Of a stretch of DNA of 64,000 nucleotides, positions 1 through 10,130 are shown piece by piece. Below the pieces are notes generated by a model. It had not been told where the DNA came from. It saw nothing but the letters and a program-made list of their open reading frames with translations, and searched no databases. The position numbers and the translations under genes were made by a program. Source of the stretch: Marinobacter sp. F4216 (GTDB taxonomy: Bacteria; Pseudomonadota; Gammaproteobacteria; Pseudomonadales; Oleiphilaceae); the NCBI RefSeq assembly GCF_019931195.1, contig NZ_JAIOUO010000003.1, forward strand, positions 1 to 64,000, given 5' to 3'. The stretch's first letter is position 1, and each line of letters starts with the position of its first letter.

Positions 1-64
1 CAGCGCCCACACGAATTACTTGGTTAACTTTTTAAAGAACGTTGAGCCGTTGCTCAATCAAGGC
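1..64 (-). promoter_or_regulatory. rRNA operon leader with boxB, boxA and boxC antitermination signals
   Basis: Read on the minus strand, 57-42 is a perfect 6-bp hairpin (TTGAGC-AACG-GCTCAA, boxB-like), 40-29 reads GTTCTTTAAAAA (boxA-like), and 18-1 contains TTCGTGTGGGCGCTG, which matches the boxC region of enterobacterial rrn leaders (GTGTGGGCACT). The order boxB-boxA-boxC just downstream of strong promoters is typical of the leader in front of 16S rRNA. The 16S gene itself would lie off the left edge, transcribed leftwards; it is not in the window. Confidence 0.8.
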
Positions 65-69
65 CGCGT

Positions 70-97
70 ATTCTACATCGAATCCCGACCCTGTCAA
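70..97 (-). promoter_or_regulatory. rRNA promoter, proximal copy
   Basis: The minus strand reads TTGACA (97-92), a 16-nt spacer and TAGAAT (75-70), followed by GC-rich ACGCGG as discriminator. An A/T-rich stretch lies directly upstream of the -35 (98-125) and could be an UP element. A GC-rich discriminator is typical of stringently controlled rRNA promoters. The start site would fall about 7 bases before the boxB hairpin. Confidence 0.8.
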
Positions 98-183
98 CCG
101 TTGTTTTGAAGTAATTTTCGAGGCTTTCAACAAGCGTTCAAACCACTCAAACCGTCCGGCTTGCTCCGAAGAGCGAGGCGCGC

Positions 184-211
184 ATTCTACAGTGAATCGT
201 CGCCCTGTCAA
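184..211 (-). promoter_or_regulatory. rRNA promoter, middle copy
   Basis: The minus strand reads TTGACA (211-206), a 16-nt spacer, TAGAAT (189-184) and a GCGCGC discriminator. The core is nearly identical to the proximal copy, with shared bases in the spacer (GATTC). An A/T-rich tract (212-245) precedes the -35 and fits an UP element. Confidence 0.8.
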
Positions 212-317
212 CCACCTTTTTGAAGAACTTTATAACTCAAATTTCTTCAACCTTTTCAGGCAGTTGCCGCTTCCGAACCGACCCCGTTTGGCGTCGTGTC
301 CGTCAGAAGTGGGGCGC

Positions 318-345
318 ATTCTACAGCCCTCAGGAAAACTGTCAA
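318..345 (-). promoter_or_regulatory. rRNA promoter, distal copy
   Basis: The minus strand reads TTGACA (345-340), a 16-nt spacer ending in TG, TAGAAT (323-318) and a GCGCC discriminator. The spacer differs from the other two copies, so it is a true third promoter and not a recent duplication. It lies about 120 bases beyond the 3' end of purT. Confidence 0.75.
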
Positions 346-462
346 CGCCGGATTTTGACATTTCTCACGATTCTTCGGTTTCCACCTACACCACCACCCC
401 AAAACCGGTCAAACTATGACCATAACGATCACTTTTCGTTCACTCTGGGGCGTGATTAATTT

Positions 463-1662
463 CTATAACTCAATTTTCACGGCACGGGCCGCCCGCGTCG
501 CGTTGCTTCGCGCCTGATCGACCGAGTCTGCAAGAGCCAACGCCACCCCCATTCTCCGACGACCGGTTAGCTCTGGTTTACCAAACAACCTTAACTGGGT
601 ATCGGGCTGAGCCAGAGCCTCATCGAGACCAGAGAAGGCAACATGGTCGGACTCACCCTCCGGCAAAATGACGGCCGACGCCGATGGGCCATTCTGACGG
701 ATGGCGGGTATCGGAAGATTCAGAATCGCGCGAGCATGGAGAGCGAACTCCGACAAATCCTGAGAAACGAGCGTCACCAACCCGGTATCGTGGGGACGAG
801 GCGAGACCTCCGAAAACCAGACATCATCCCCCTTGATGAACAACTCCACCCCATAAAGGCCATTGCCACCGAGGTTCTCTACAATCTTGCGCGCAATGTC
901 CATTGATCGCTCAAGTGCGACCTCCGACATTGGCTGTGGCTGCCAGGACTCCCGATAATCGCCATCGACTTGCCGGTGTCCAATGGGATCACAGAAGGAA
1001 ATACCATCGCGATGTTTAACGGTAAGGAGGGTGATTTCGTAGTCGAAATCCACAAAGCCTTCGACGATTACCCGCCCTTTACCAGCGCGCCCACCGGTTT
1101 GGGCATAGTCCCAGGCCGGCTCGATATCCTGCTCGGCCTTGACAGTGCTTTGCCCCTTCCCGGAAGAACTCATGACAGGCTTTACCACCAGAGGAAGACC
1201 CACTTCCTTTACTGCCGCCAGGTATTCTTCTCTGGAGCCCGCGAAGCGATAAGGGGAGGTAGGAACACCCTCCTCTTCGGCAGCCATTCGCCGAATACCT
1301 TCCCGATTCATCGTGAGGTTAACGGCGCGGGCGGTTGGCACCACCCGAAAGCCCTCCTCCTCCTCAAGACGAACCAGTTCGGGCGTGGCTATCGCTTCAA
1401 TCTCCGGGACGATCAGGTCGGGCCTTTCCAGCTCGATAACTCGACGCAGCTCTGCCCCATCCAACATATCAATGACGTGACTCCGGTGCGCGACCTGCAT
1501 CGCGGGGGCATTTGCATAGCGGTCTACCGCGATCACTTCTACACCGTATCGCTGAAGCTCAATCACCACTTCTTTTCCCAGCTCCCCGGAGCCGCAGAAC
1601 AGAACCCTGAACGCTCCCTCTTTGAGAGGCGTGCCGATACGTACGGAGTCGCTTCCAGCCAT
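463..1662 (-). CDS. purT: Formate-dependent phosphoribosylglycinamide formyltransferase (GAR transformylase 2)
   Basis: PurT makes formyl-GAR from GAR, formate and ATP, the folate-independent version of the third step of purine synthesis in the cytoplasm. The 399-residue protein has the usual family length. It has the N-terminal GSGELGKE motif (24-31), an ATP-grasp domain with the SSSGKGQS loop (165-172) and the [10 protein letters not shown] metal/ATP-binding segment late in the domain. AGGTGG sits 4-5 bases before the ATG. A hairpin separates it from the upstream DUF1289 gene, so it probably has its own promoter. purL in the same window is another de novo purine gene. Confidence 0.95.
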   Translation of the reverse strand: MAGSDSVRIGTPLKEGAFRVLFCGSGELGKEVVIELQRYGVEVIAVDRYANAPAMQVAHRSHVIDMLDGAELRRVIELERPDLIVPEIEAIATPELVRLEEEEGFRVVPTARAVNLTMNREGIRRMAAEEEGVPTSPYRFAGSREEYLAAVKEVGLPLVVKPVMSSSGKGQSTVKAEQDIEPAWDYAQTGGRAGKGRVIVEGFVDFDYEITLLTVKHRDGISFCDPIGHRQVDGDYRESWQPQPMSEVALERSMDIARKIVENLGGNGLYGVELFIKGDDVWFSEVSPRPHDTGLVTLVSQDLSEFALHARAILNLPIPAIRQNGPSASAVILPEGESDHVAFSGLDEALAQPDTQLRLFGKPELTGRRRMGVALALADSVDQARSNATRAARAVKIEL

Positions 1663-1687
1663 GTCACCACCTGTTACGTTGATTTGA

Positions 1688-1713
1688 TAGAAAGAAGGCG
1701 TCGAACGACGCCC
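1688..1713 (-). terminator. Hairpin terminator after the DUF1289 gene
   Basis: Bases 1697-1703 and 1706-1712 form a perfect 7-bp stem (GGCGTCG/CGACGCC) with a 2-base loop. On the minus strand it is followed by TTCTTTCT, a fair U-rich tail. It would end the transcript of the upstream group or attenuate read-through into purT. Confidence 0.5.
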
Positions 1714-1896
1714 TTACAGCGCAAACTTCTCTTCGCGAATAGCAACCTCACGAAGGACATCCCTGCGCTCCTCATTCGTCATTTGCGTCCATCGGAGTAT
1801 TTCATCCCCGGTGCGCTGGCACCCGATACAGACATCGTTTTCATCAAGGGCGCATACACTCACGCAAGGGGAGCGGACTTTATCTGTCACACTCAT
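1714..1896 (-). CDS. DUF1289 family small protein
   Basis: This 60-residue protein matches the DUF1289 (YdhL-type) family: four cysteines in the N-terminal half in the pattern SPCVSVC...[10 protein letters not shown], followed by a short helical region with W and RRD. The cysteines suggest metal or Fe-S binding, but the role is unknown. Its ATG overlaps the stop codon of the upstream carbonic-anhydrase-like gene (ATGA), which points to translational coupling and one operon. Confidence 0.85.
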   Translation of the reverse strand: MSVTDKVRSPCVSVCALDENDVCIGCQRTGDEILRWTQMTNEERRDVLREVAIREEKFAL

Positions 1897-2426
1897 CTGC
1901 GTGGCTTACAGGTTTTGAGGGATTCAAGGTACCGCACTCCGTTCTGTACGTAATGCTGAGCACTCATTTCCAGCATCTTCTTCTGGCTATCGTTCAGCTC
2001 TCGCTTAATCTTTCCCGGTGAGCCTATGACCATGGATCCATCGGGAATCTCCATCCCTTCCGGAATCAGCGTGTTCGCGCCGATCAGGCAGTGCTTGCCG
2101 ATTTTGGCACCGTTCAGGACGACCGCATTGATGCCAATGAGCGAGTAATCGCCAATTTCACAACCGTGAAGCATCGCCTTGTGGCCTACTGTGACCCCCT
2201 TTCCGAGCGTCAGTGGGATGCCGGGATCAGTGTGCAGCACCGAACCATCCTGAACGTTACTGTCTGGGCCGATGGTAATCAGCTCGTTATCACCCCGAAC
2301 CACAACATTGAACCAGACGCTGGCCTGCTCCATTAACCGGACACTTCCAATAATAGATGCGTTTTCAGCGACGAACTGATTTTCACCAACCAGTTCAGGC
2401 ACGCGATCGCCCAACTCGTAAAACAT
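1893..2426 (-). CDS. Gamma carbonic anhydrase-like hexapeptide-repeat protein (YrdA/PaaY type)
   Basis: The protein is a left-handed beta-helix hexapeptide-repeat protein of 177 residues. It keeps the three zinc-binding histidines of gamma carbonic anhydrases at about 65, 82 and 87 (LHTDPG...[10 protein letters not shown]). Family members hydrate CO2 or have unassigned roles, so activity is inferred. I chose the ATG at 2426 because AAGGAGGG lies just upstream; a longer reading would run into the preceding Nudix gene. It is the second gene of a Nudix - carbonic anhydrase - DUF1289 unit and overlaps its neighbour downstream by 4 bases. Confidence 0.85.
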   Translation of the reverse strand: MFYELGDRVPELVGENQFVAENASIIGSVRLMEQASVWFNVVVRGDNELITIGPDSNVQDGSVLHTDPGIPLTLGKGVTVGHKAMLHGCEIGDYSLIGINAVVLNGAKIGKHCLIGANTLIPEGMEIPDGSMVIGSPGKIKRELNDSQKKMLEMSAQHYVQNGVRYLESLKTCKPRR

Positions 2427-2427
2427 C

Positions 2428-3015
2428 TCACCCTCCTTGAGGTGGCTCCAGCAAATCAATGCCCGCATCGTACACAGCGTTCAGGAAATCAACCAGAACC
2501 ACAGCGGACATTCCCCAAATCTGATAGCGCTCCCAACGATAACAGGGCACGTAAAAGGTATGATTCATAAAGCTCAGGGTATCCGTTCGCTCTCGTATGT
2601 CGTCCATGAAAAAAGACAACGGAACCCGAAACACGCTGTCGATTTCTTCCGGATTTGGCGCCAGCGGGTAGTCACCAGGAATCACACCAACATAAGGCGT
2701 AACCAAGATGCCGTAGCGGGACATCACCTGACTGAGGGGCGCGATCACATCTACCCTGTCTGGCGGCAACCCAATTTCCTCATGGGTCTCGCGCAATGCT
2801 GTGGCAACGAGGCTCGGATCCTCCTGATCTCGCTTCCCTCCCGGATAGGCCACCTGCCCGCTATGGGTGTTCAGATTGGAAGATCTGAGCGTAAATACCA
2901 TTTCAGGGTTCTGATGATCGTCAGTAATCGGAACCAGAATGCCTGCTTCCGGATAGTCGAGCGCCAGTTGACGGGGGGCATAGGATGCCAGACGCTCGGC
3001 AAGTAAATCTCGCAA
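2428..3015 (-). CDS. Nudix hydrolase, CoA pyrophosphatase family (NudL-like)
   Basis: The protein carries the CoA-diphosphatase signature ([13 protein letters not shown]) running directly into a Nudix box (GGKRDQED...RETHEEIG). NudL-type enzymes cleave CoA or acyl-CoA to phosphopantetheine and 3',5'-ADP in the cytoplasm. Two starts are possible: a GTG at 3054 without a ribosome site, or a TTG at 3015 with GGAG seven bases upstream, which I prefer. It ends one base before the carbonic-anhydrase start, so the two are co-translated. It is divergent from the next Nudix gene. Confidence 0.85.
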   Translation of the reverse strand: MRDLLAERLASYAPRQLALDYPEAGILVPITDDHQNPEMVFTLRSSNLNTHSGQVAYPGGKRDQEDPSLVATALRETHEEIGLPPDRVDVIAPLSQVMSRYGILVTPYVGVIPGDYPLAPNPEEIDSVFRVPLSFFMDDIRERTDTLSFMNHTFYVPCYRWERYQIWGMSAVVLVDFLNAVYDAGIDLLEPPQGG

Positions 3016-3111
3016 CGTAATACTCCAACACCATAAGCGGTTTACATGAGACACAGGCGATCGTGATCGTTAAACTGACCACCTGAACCTATTCAGTATA
3101 CGGGGAAAACA

Positions 3112-3669
3112 ATGAAGTACTGCAGCACTTGCGGCCATCCGGTTGAACAACGCATCCCCGAGGGTGACAACCGCCACCGTTATGTTTGCATCAGCTGCGA
3201 GGAGATACATTACCAGAACCCGCGAATCGTCGCCGGTACCGTGACTCTTTGGGAAGGAAAGCTGCTGCTTTGCCGCAGGGCCATCGAACCCCGCTATGGC
3301 TATTGGACTCTGCCGGCGGGGTTTATGGAAAACGCCGAAACAACCGTTGAGGCTGCGATGCGGGAAACCCGGGAAGAGGCACTCGCCGAGGTGAACGTAG
3401 AGGGCCTGTACTCCATCATCGATGTCCCGCACATCAACCAGGTGCATATGTTCTACCGGGCATCCCTCATTAACGGGGAGTTTGGTGCCGGCGAAGAGTC
3501 CCTGGAATCACAACTGTTTGAACTGGATAAAATCCCCTGGAGCGAACTGTCGTTTCCCACCGTTCGAAAGACACTGGAGCTTTTCGTTGAGGACGCCAGA
3601 AAAGACACTTTTGGCGTTCACATCGACGATATTCGGCGCCCTATGTCAGCCTCCAGTAAAACAGGCTGA
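3112..3669 (+). CDS. Nudix hydrolase with N-terminal zinc ribbon
   Basis: A C4 zinc ribbon (Cys4, Cys7, Cys26, Cys29) precedes a complete Nudix box (G-x5-E-x7-REUxEE) reading GFMENAETTVEAAM then RETREEA. This is the NudC-like zinc-ribbon architecture, but at 185 residues it is shorter than NADH pyrophosphatase NudC, so the substrate is open: ADP-ribose, NADH or another nucleoside diphosphate derivative. GGGGA lies before the ATG. Its TGA directly abuts the stop codon of the convergent gene at 3670 with no spacer. Confidence 0.85.
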   Translation: MKYCSTCGHPVEQRIPEGDNRHRYVCISCEEIHYQNPRIVAGTVTLWEGKLLLCRRAIEPRYGYWTLPAGFMENAETTVEAAMRETREEALAEVNVEGLYSIIDVPHINQVHMFYRASLINGEFGAGEESLESQLFELDKIPWSELSFPTVRKTLELFVEDARKDTFGVHIDDIRRPMSASSKTG

Positions 3670-3981
3670 TTACAGCAACTCCATTCGATAGACCTCATAG
3701 GCGGGCTCCTCATAAGGGTGAGCCTGCTTCAAGGCCTCCAGCGCCGTCCTGATCAGACTGTCCTCGCAAACCAGCTCCACCTTGTACTCGTCTACTTTTT
3801 CCAGAGCCCCGACAACCCCCAGAAACGGGTCGCTGCCGTCAAGCGGTCGGAACTGTCCCTGCCCCCGACACTGCCACGCACAGCTGTCGTAGTCACCGAT
3901 TCGACCGGCACCAACATCGAACAGAGCCTGCTTGGTTTTTTCGAGGTGGGATTCCGGCACGAAGTAGCACAATTTATACAT
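3670..3981 (-). CDS. NIF3/YqfO-related small protein
   Basis: The 103-residue product starts MYKLCYFVPE and ends with HPYEEPAYEVY. This pattern is typical of the stand-alone YqfO/NIF3-associated (NGG1p-interacting factor 3 related) domain, a PII/CutA-like fold. The function is not established. I chose the ATG at 3981 because family members begin there and GAGGGCG lies upstream; an in-frame upstream start at 4038 would add an atypical extension. It is convergent with, and directly abuts, the Nudix gene. Confidence 0.8.
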   Translation of the reverse strand: MYKLCYFVPESHLEKTKQALFDVGAGRIGDYDSCAWQCRGQGQFRPLDGSDPFLGVVGALEKVDEYKVELVCEDSLIRTALEALKQAHPYEEPAYEVYRMELL

Positions 3982-4030
3982 AGACGCCCTCGCACTGAAC
4001 ATTTTTTGACCAAACCAACAACTTAGAAAC

Positions 4031-4053
4031 TTACCCACAAAATCTGTGGATAA
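4031..4053. promoter_or_regulatory. Inverted pair of DnaA-box-like sequences
   Basis: TTACCCACA (4031-4039) and TGTGGATAA (4045-4053) face each other across 5 bases. The second is an exact TTATCCACA DnaA box on the minus strand; the first differs by one base. The pair lies at the edge of an A/T-rich intergenic stretch (4090-4300). It could be a DnaA-responsive regulatory site for the gene at 3670-3981; there is no dnaA/dnaN/gidA context for an origin. Confidence 0.4.
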
Positions 4054-4327
4054 CTTTGGGGAAAGTTTTTGGGTATGCGCCCCAAGGCCGCGTAATCACT
4101 ACACTTACGTCAAATTGGCGAGAAAATCGCCCCTTTTATTTTTCTTATATATTTCAATGCTTTAAAAGAATGATCAAAAAGATGAACGCAATTCATACCT
4201 TTTGTTTACAAAACACGCAAGCGAGCACCACGAATGTGCATAAAGTGGACCAGTCAAGCCTGTTTTTCCATTTTTTTCACTCTTTTTTAGATTGACTTGC
4301 TCTGAAACAGGGCAGCCAGACGCACAT
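4054..4327. other. A/T-rich intergenic stretch without a convincing gene
   Basis: This stretch between the NIF3-like gene and the purL terminator is markedly richer in A and T than its surroundings, with runs such as CCTTTTATTTTTCTTATAT and a string of T-tracts near 4262-4292. A 79-codon reading frame crosses it, but its product is low-complexity and has no ribosome site. I see promoter-like composition but no assignable element. Confidence 0.4.
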
Positions 4328-4378
4328 AAAAAAAACCGACCTGAAAGGCATCAACGAGTGACACCCTCAGGCCGGTTT
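4328..4378 (-). terminator. Rho-independent terminator of purL
   Basis: On the minus strand an 11-base arm AACCGGCCTGA (4377-4367) pairs with TCAGGTCGGTT (4344-4334) with one G-T pair, followed by a run of eight Ts. The loop is long (about 22 bases). It lies about 20 bases after the purL stop codon. Confidence 0.8.
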
Positions 4379-4398
4379 CGCTTTCCCGGTTAGCTAAC

Positions 4399-7300
4399 TT
4401 ATTCGAACCAGCCTCGAGCGTTTCTGAACATGCGCATCCATGGCCCGTCCTCCTGCCAACCATCAGGCCGCCAGGAGTGCTGGACCGCCCGGAAGACGCG
4501 CTCCGGGTGAGGCATCATAATGGTGACGCGACCATCACGGGTGGTCACACCAGTCACGCCGCCTTCGGACCCGTTGGGATTGAAAGGATAACGGGTCGTG
4601 GCCTGCCCCCGGTTGTCCACATAACGCAGGGCAACCATGTCGTTATCCATCAGGCTCTGAACTCCACCCTCTGCAGCAAACTCAATCCGCCCCTCACCGT
4701 GGGCAACCGCAATCGGCATGCGTGAGCCGGCCATGCCATCAAGGAAGGCAGACTGCGACGGCAACACCTCTGCCATCACAAATCGTGCTTCAAACTGCTC
4801 GGACTGGTTACGAACAAAACGAGGCCAGCCATCGCTGCCCGGAATCAGTTCGTGCAGATTCGACAACATTTGACAGCCGTTGCAAACACCCAGCGCCAAC
4901 GTGTCCTGCTGATTGAAAAATGCGGCGAACTGGTCCCGAACGCGGTCATTGAACAGGATGGATTTGGCCCACCCCTCGCCGGCGCCAAGAACGTCTCCAA
5001 AAGAGAAGCCACCACAAGCAACCAGGCTCTGGAAGCCTTCCAGGGTCACGCGCCCAGCCAGCAGGTCACTCATATGCACGTCGACTGATTCAAACCCGGC
5101 ACGATCAAACGCCGCGGCCATTTCGACCTGCCCGTTGACGCCCTGCTCACGCAGCACGGCGACCTTGGGACGGACGCCACTGTTGATGTACGGCGCTGCG
5201 GTGTCTTCATTGGGATCGAACGTCAGCTCGGCGCTCAGACCCGGGTCCTCGGCATCAAGCAGGTTGTCGAATTCTTCCTGAGCGCAATCGGCATTGTCGC
5301 GAAGCGCCTGCACCCGGAAGCTGGTTTCGGCCCACAAACGCTGAAGTTCTACGCGCGTTTCATCGATAAAGGTATTGTCCTCGTAGCTGAAACGGATGCG
5401 GTCATCGTCGTTCAGGCTACCGACAACACTCGAATGCTCACCCAGCCCCGCCGCAGACAATTGCTGAAGCACAAAAGCCGTGTCATCGCGGCGCACCTGA
5501 ATAACGGCACCGAGCTCCTCGTTAAACAGCTCTCTGGCAATCTGAACTGACTTTTCGACCAGACCATCGAGACGGACATCGATGCCCACATGCCCAGCGA
5601 AAGCCATTTCCACCAGGGTAATGAAAGCGCCGCCATCAGAGCGGTCATGATAGGCCAGCAGCTTACCGTCGGAATTCAGGCCCTGGATAACCGCGAAGAA
5701 TGCCTTGATGTCTTCCGGGTTATCCAGATCCGGCGCCACAGCACCAATCTGCTTGTAGACCTGCGCAAGCGCCGATCCACCAAGGCGATTCTGGCCGGCC
5801 GCCAGGTCGATCAGGATCAGATCCGTCTCCCCCGCGTCGGTCCGCAATTGCGGTGTCAGGGTACGCCCCACGTCGGTCACTGGGGCAAAGCCACTGATAA
5901 TCAGCGACAGCGGAGCCGTTACGCTCTTCTGCTCGCCGTTGTCTTCCTCCCAGGTGGTTTTCATGGACATGGAGTCTTTACCCACCGGAATGGTAATACC
6001 CAGTTCCGGGCACAGCTCCATACCAACGGCACGAACGGTTTCGTACAGGTTTTCATCCTCACCCGGGTGGCCTGCCGCAGCCATCCAGTTTGCGGAAAGA
6101 CGAATATCGGAAAGCTTTGCAATCGGGGCCGCCGCCAGGTTGGTGATCACCTCACCGACCGCCATACGGCCAGAAGCGGGCGCGTCAATGACGGCTACCG
6201 GCGTTCGCTCTCCCATCGCCATAGCCTCGCCGGTGTTTACATCGAAGGCACTGGCCGTGACGGCAACGTCGGCGACAGGAACCTGCCAGGGACCGACCAT
6301 CTGATCGCGAGCCACAAGACCGGTAATGGTCCGGTCTCCGATGGTGATCAGGAAACTCTTGGAGCCCACGGAAGGCAGACGCAGCACACGGCGAACCGCT
6401 TCATTCAAATCGATTTTGGAAGAATCAAAAATCGGCTTGGTGAACGAGGAGCGGCTGACGCTACGATGCATACGCGGCGGCTTGCCGAACAGCACCTCCA
6501 TCGGAAGATCCACTGGCTTTTCATCAAAATAGGAGTCGCCCAGTTCCAGGTGATGCTCTTCTGTAGCTTCGCCGATCACCGCGTAAGGACAGCGCTCACG
6601 CCGACAAAGCGCATCAAATTTCTCGAGGTTTTCTTGTGCTACCGCAAGGACGTAGCGCTCCTGGGATTCATTACACCAGATTTCCAGGGGCGACATGCCC
6701 GGTTCGTCGCTGGGGATTTCCCGCAGTTCGAACTTTCCACCGCGACCGCCGTCCTTGACCAGTTCGGGCATGGCATTGGACAAACCACCGGCACCCACGT
6801 CGTGGATAAAGGCAATAGGGTTGTCCTCCCCCATTTGCCAGCAGCGATCAATCACTTCCTGACAACGGCGTTCCATTTCCGGGTTGTCCCGCTGAACAGA
6901 CGCAAAGTCCAGATTCTCGTGACTGGAACCGGAATCCATTGAGGATGCCGCACCGCCACCGAGACCGATCAGCATGGACGGCCCACCCAAAACAATCAGC
7001 TTGGCGCCAACGGGAATATTGCCCTTCTCAACGTGTTCCTCGCGAATGTTCCCGAGGCCACCGGCGATCATGATGGGCTTGTGGTAACCCCGGACTTCTT
7101 CGCCCGCTGCACCAGGAACCTTTTCTTCAAAAGTACGGAAATAACCCGCCAGGTTCGGGCGGCCAAATTCGTTGTTGAACGAAGCACCACCGATGGGACC
7201 TTCGATCATGATATCGAGCGCGGATACGATACGATCCGGCTTACCGTAATCCCCTTCCCAGGGCTGGCGATCACCCGGCAGGTTCAGGTTGGAGACCGTA

Positions 7301-8304
7301 AAGCCCGTCAGGCCGGCCTTGGGCTTGGAGCCGCGCCCAGTCGCGCCTTCATCCCGGATTTCACCACCAGAGCCGGTCGCGGCGCCGGAAGCCGGGGCAA
7401 TGGCCGTCGGGTGGTTGTGAGTCTCCACCTTCATCAGAATGTGGATGTCTTCTTCATTGTATCCATAGACGCCTGTCTTCGGATCCGGGAAGAAGCGGCC
7501 ACCGCGGCTGCCGCGAATGACTGAGGCATTGTCTTTGTAGGCAGACAGCACCCCTTCGCTGTTCATCTCAAAGGTGTTGCGGATCATCGCGAACAGCGAC
7601 TTTTCCTGGCCTTCGCCGTCGATATCCCAGGAAGCGTTGAAAATCTTGTGACGACAGTGCTCGGAGTTGGCCTGCGCAAACATCATCAGTTCAACATCGG
7701 TGGGATCCCGCTGCAGGTCGGTAAACGCCTTCGTGAGGTAATCGATCTCGTCTTCAGCGAGAGCCAGTCCCAGACGCTTGTTGGCCTCAACCAGTGCTGA
7801 GCGGCCTCCATCAAGCACCGGCACCCGTTCCAGCGGACGCGGCTCTTCGTGACTGAACAACAGCCCGGCACCGGCCATTTCGTGGAATACGGTCTGGGTC
7901 ATCCGGTCGTGAAGCAAGGCCGCGATCTTTTCGCGCTGGGTGAGGTTCAGTTTCTGGTTGGCCTTAATATAGAACGCCGTCCCACGCTCGATACGCTGGA
8001 TCTGACGCAGTCCGCAGTTACGGGCGATATCGGTTGCCTTGCTTGACCAGGGCGATAGAGTCCCCGGACGAGGTACGACCAGAAACAGCACACCCTCGGG
8101 TTCTTCAACCGATACACTGGGGCCATACTTCAACAGCCGATCGAGAATCGCCTGCTCCGAGTCAGAGAGGTTTCCGTCGAGGTCCACGAAATGCATGAAT
8201 TCTGCATACACGTGATCAACTTCAGGGACTTCCTCCTGAATCCGGGCATGCAATTTACGGGAACGAAAAGGCGAGAGCGCCGGGGCGCCACGAAGTTCGA
8301 GCAT
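4399..8304 (-). CDS. purL: Phosphoribosylformylglycinamidine synthase (FGAM synthetase)
   Basis: PurL converts FGAR, glutamine and ATP to FGAM in purine synthesis. At 1301 residues it is the large single-chain form of gammaproteobacteria. It has an N-terminal PurS-like domain, a linker, a tandem AIR-synthase-like synthetase domain (with [13 protein letters not shown] and [18 protein letters not shown]) and a C-terminal class I glutamine amidotransferase domain. The amidotransferase triad is visible: Cys1141 in GVCNGC, His1266 and Glu1268 in PHPERVFR. It is transcribed alone, divergent from mltF as in many relatives, and ends at a clear terminator. Confidence 0.97.
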   Translation of the reverse strand: MLELRGAPALSPFRSRKLHARIQEEVPEVDHVYAEFMHFVDLDGNLSDSEQAILDRLLKYGPSVSVEEPEGVLFLVVPRPGTLSPWSSKATDIARNCGLRQIQRIERGTAFYIKANQKLNLTQREKIAALLHDRMTQTVFHEMAGAGLLFSHEEPRPLERVPVLDGGRSALVEANKRLGLALAEDEIDYLTKAFTDLQRDPTDVELMMFAQANSEHCRHKIFNASWDIDGEGQEKSLFAMIRNTFEMNSEGVLSAYKDNASVIRGSRGGRFFPDPKTGVYGYNEEDIHILMKVETHNHPTAIAPASGAATGSGGEIRDEGATGRGSKPKAGLTGFTVSNLNLPGDRQPWEGDYGKPDRIVSALDIMIEGPIGGASFNNEFGRPNLAGYFRTFEEKVPGAAGEEVRGYHKPIMIAGGLGNIREEHVEKGNIPVGAKLIVLGGPSMLIGLGGGAASSMDSGSSHENLDFASVQRDNPEMERRCQEVIDRCWQMGEDNPIAFIHDVGAGGLSNAMPELVKDGGRGGKFELREIPSDEPGMSPLEIWCNESQERYVLAVAQENLEKFDALCRRERCPYAVIGEATEEHHLELGDSYFDEKPVDLPMEVLFGKPPRMHRSVSRSSFTKPIFDSSKIDLNEAVRRVLRLPSVGSKSFLITIGDRTITGLVARDQMVGPWQVPVADVAVTASAFDVNTGEAMAMGERTPVAVIDAPASGRMAVGEVITNLAAAPIAKLSDIRLSANWMAAAGHPGEDENLYETVRAVGMELCPELGITIPVGKDSMSMKTTWEEDNGEQKSVTAPLSLIISGFAPVTDVGRTLTPQLRTDAGETDLILIDLAAGQNRLGGSALAQVYKQIGAVAPDLDNPEDIKAFFAVIQGLNSDGKLLAYHDRSDGGAFITLVEMAFAGHVGIDVRLDGLVEKSVQIARELFNEELGAVIQVRRDDTAFVLQQLSAAGLGEHSSVVGSLNDDDRIRFSYEDNTFIDETRVELQRLWAETSFRVQALRDNADCAQEEFDNLLDAEDPGLSAELTFDPNEDTAAPYINSGVRPKVAVLREQGVNGQVEMAAAFDRAGFESVDVHMSDLLAGRVTLEGFQSLVACGGFSFGDVLGAGEGWAKSILFNDRVRDQFAAFFNQQDTLALGVCNGCQMLSNLHELIPGSDGWPRFVRNQSEQFEARFVMAEVLPSQSAFLDGMAGSRMPIAVAHGEGRIEFAAEGGVQSLMDNDMVALRYVDNRGQATTRYPFNPNGSEGGVTGVTTRDGRVTIMMPHPERVFRAVQHSWRPDGWQEDGPWMRMFRNARGWFE

Positions 8305-8570
8305 GGTATCAACCTGTATCGCGCGAAAAAGAGGAAATCTGGATGAGTTTGGAAAGGCGGCAATGATACTCGAAAGCCGCGCCGGGATACAGTTTCCCCA
8401 TCCTCCCGGAAACTGGACAATTCACATTGTTTTGCATATTACTTAGTCAGTTGTGTTGACCAATGCAAACAAGACATTGATCATTTGATGGTGGCAGGAC
8501 GCCACACTCGGCATGACATCGGATACGTCCATTCCTTTCACACTGACGTATCCCGACGAGCCAGCTGTAA

Positions 8571-10100
8571 ATGGAGTTCAGGGAAGTGTTCAGATCAATA
8601 TTGGAAAAAGCGACGGCTCCCGTTCGGGTTTCAGTATTCGTGTGCGCTGCACTGGTCATTGCCGGCTGTTCCCGGCCAAGCACCCTGCAGGAAATCCGGG
8701 ACGAAAACGTTCTGCACGTGATCGCCCGCGAGGCCCCATCGATCTACTTTGAAGGCAGGGACGGCCCAACCGGTTACGACTACGAACTGGCCAAGCGTTT
8801 CGCCAAGGAACTTGGCGTGAACCTTCGTGTTCGTGTCGCACAGGACAATACCGAAGTACTGTCCGTACTGGAACGGGATTTCGCCCACATTGGTCTGGCC
8901 GGTCTTTCCGCCTTGCCCGACCTTGAAGGCACATACAAACCCCTGGCAACCGGCATCTCCGCGCAGTCGGTGGTGGTCTATAACCGCGATTTCCCGGCAC
9001 CAGATTCTCTCAGTGACCTTGGCGGAAAAACGCTGCACCTGGTTCCCGAGAGCAATCACGAACACCTGCTGGAAAATGCCAAAGCCGAATCAATCGATAC
9101 CAACTGGCAGGCTCACCCCGGGCTGGACGCCGCCGGCATTCTGGCGCGGGTCGAAAGCGGTGAATTCAGCTACGCGGTGGTATCTTCCAACGAGCTGGAA
9201 CTGAACCACGTATTCTTTCCCAAGGTGAAAGAAGCGTTTCCTCTTGGCGAACCAGAGGAGCTGGTCTGGCTCTTCCCCGCCACCCAGGATGACACGCTGG
9301 TAAAAGCAGCCCGTCAGTTCCTGAAACAGCTTCAGGCCAATGGCACTCTGGCTCAGCTGGCAGAGCGCTTCTATGGCCATCTCGACCGACTGAACTATGT
9401 GGGTGCCAGAACCTTCATGCACCACGTGGATAATCGTCTTCCGAAATATTCGGACATGTTCCGGAGCTACGCCAGGGAGTACGGCGTTGACTGGCGACTT
9501 CTGGCCGCCATCGGCTATCAGGAATCCCACTGGCGACCCAACGCGGTATCACCGACGGGAGTAAGAGGCCTGATGATGCTGACGCGTAACACGGCCAAAT
9601 ATATAGGCATCAATAACCGACTGGACGCCGAGCAAAGCATTCACGGCGGCGCCAAGTATTTCCGTATCGTCCACGATCAGATTCCAGACCGCATTCCAGA
9701 GCCGGACCGTACCTGGTTTGCGCTGGCGTCCTACAATGTCGGGTTTGGCCACCTGGAAGATGCCCGGAGACTGGCACAGGATGCTGGCCGGAACCCCGAC
9801 CGCTGGATGGATGTAAAGGAATTCCTGCCGTTGCTGGCCCAGAAGGAATGGTACACCAAGACCCGCTATGGTTACGCACGTGGCCATGAGCCGGTGCTCT
9901 ACGTTCAGAACATACGCCGCTATTACGACGTGCTAACACGCATTACGGATCCCGCCGGCGACCAGACCGAAAACGACCCAATGCTCGTCGACCTGGAATC
10001 AAAAGGCGCGGGCCGTGGGGTCAGTAACAGCAAGGAAAGCACTCAGGACATGCAGGCCAGCTTACCCCCTGACCTGGGAATGATTCCGCCCACCCTCTAA
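8571..10100 (+). CDS. mltF: Membrane-bound lytic murein transglycosylase F
   Basis: MltF cleaves peptidoglycan glycan strands to anhydromuropeptides at the periplasmic face of the outer membrane. The protein has a hydrophobic leader ending in a lipobox (VIAGC), a periplasmic solute-binding-protein-like domain (about 45-270) and a C-terminal SLT domain with catalytic Glu318 in GYQESHW and the AVSPTGVRGLMMLT motif. The start is uncertain: ATG at 8571 has a poor ribosome site, while GTG at 8586 has GGAG upstream. The 265 bases between it and purL hold the divergent promoters. Confidence 0.93.
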   Translation: MEFREVFRSILEKATAPVRVSVFVCAALVIAGCSRPSTLQEIRDENVLHVIAREAPSIYFEGRDGPTGYDYELAKRFAKELGVNLRVRVAQDNTEVLSVLERDFAHIGLAGLSALPDLEGTYKPLATGISAQSVVVYNRDFPAPDSLSDLGGKTLHLVPESNHEHLLENAKAESIDTNWQAHPGLDAAGILARVESGEFSYAVVSSNELELNHVFFPKVKEAFPLGEPEELVWLFPATQDDTLVKAARQFLKQLQANGTLAQLAERFYGHLDRLNYVGARTFMHHVDNRLPKYSDMFRSYAREYGVDWRLLAAIGYQESHWRPNAVSPTGVRGLMMLTRNTAKYIGINNRLDAEQSIHGGAKYFRIVHDQIPDRIPEPDRTWFALASYNVGFGHLEDARRLAQDAGRNPDRWMDVKEFLPLLAQKEWYTKTRYGYARGHEPVLYVQNIRRYYDVLTRITDPAGDQTENDPMLVDLESKGAGRGVSNSKESTQDMQASLPPDLGMIPPTL

Positions 10101-10130
10101 AAGCAGAATCAGGCATTTGGAGGGCGCGGG

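Noticed and set aside
4056-4295. 79-codon gene in the A/T-rich gap
   Set aside because: The product is dominated by Phe/Thr/Asn from A/T-rich codons, lacks a ribosome site and shows no domain.
4031-4300. Replication origin
   Set aside because: One good DnaA box and one near match are too few, and the neighbours (NIF3-like, purL) are not origin-associated genes.
5590-6942. 450-codon frame on the plus strand opposite purL
   Set aside because: It lies entirely inside purL, whose domain motifs are intact; the frame is a by-product of purL codon use in a GC-rich genome.
8440-8490. PurR operator upstream of purL
   Set aside because: ATGCAAACAAGACAT near 8463 matches only half of the E. coli PurR box, too weak to list.
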